From positions 1-5,566 of the forward strand of contig JAKFVZ010000482.1 of assembly GCA_021732965.1 (NCBI GenBank): 5,566 nucleotides of DNA, in the 5' to 3' direction. The notes below the pieces were generated by a model. That model saw only the letters and a program-made list of their open reading frames with translations. It ran no database searches and was not told the DNA's origin. The translations under genes were made by a program, and so were the position numbers. Each line of letters begins with the position of its first letter. Within the stretch, counting starts at the first letter, position 1. Below are positions 5,560 to 5,566 of this stretch, one piece after another. Source of the stretch: Reyranella sp. GTDB lineage: Bacteria > Pseudomonadota > Alphaproteobacteria > Reyranellales > Reyranellaceae.

Positions 5560-5566
5560 GCGGCGG

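Noticed and set aside
1..5566. A mobile element, CRISPR array, tRNA or defence system
   Set aside because: I looked for transposase or integrase motifs, regularly spaced repeats, tRNA-like cloverleaf sequences and toxin-antitoxin-like small gene pairs. None is visible; the genes are metabolic or envelope genes with uniform base composition.

Overview
The window looks like ordinary chromosomal DNA from a GC-rich, Gram-negative proteobacterium, most likely an alphaproteobacterium. Third codon positions are dominated by G and C, there is a lipobox-type lipoprotein, and the proteins resemble those of the Bradyrhizobium/Reyranella type. The genus is a guess made from family resemblance, not from any marker gene. 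I see no rRNA, tRNA, CRISPR array, insertion sequence, integrase or phage gene.

Layout, left to right: (1) a class III, HemL-like PLP aminotransferase on the minus strand, cut by the left edge (1-960); (2) a 100-bp divergent intergenic region holding two copies of TCGCTTGT; (3) a class V PLP aminotransferase of the serine/alanine/aspartate-glyoxylate transaminase group on the plus strand (1061-2239); (4) a perfect 10-bp stem-loop between convergent gene ends (2251-2275); (5) a beta-class carbonic anhydrase on the minus strand (2286-3026); (6) an 83-bp divergent gap; (7) a crotonase-fold protein on the plus strand (3110-3889) that lacks both acidic residues of classical enoyl-CoA hydratase; (8) a small lipoprotein with an aromatic C-terminal tail (3916-4320), 26 bp downstream; (9) a 12-TM MFS transporter on the minus strand (4324-5559), meeting the lipoprotein gene tail to tail with 3 bp between the stop codons and starting very close to the right edge.

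The genes form two divergent pairs and two convergent junctions rather than one operon. The clearest functional pairing is the two divergently transcribed PLP aminotransferases, which may share a control region and act on amino-group transfer around glyoxylate; that link is an inference. Nothing in the window amounts to a demonstrable new system. The points most worth a second look are the crotonase active site, the repeat between the two aminotransferase genes, and the uncharacterised aromatic-tailed lipoprotein.
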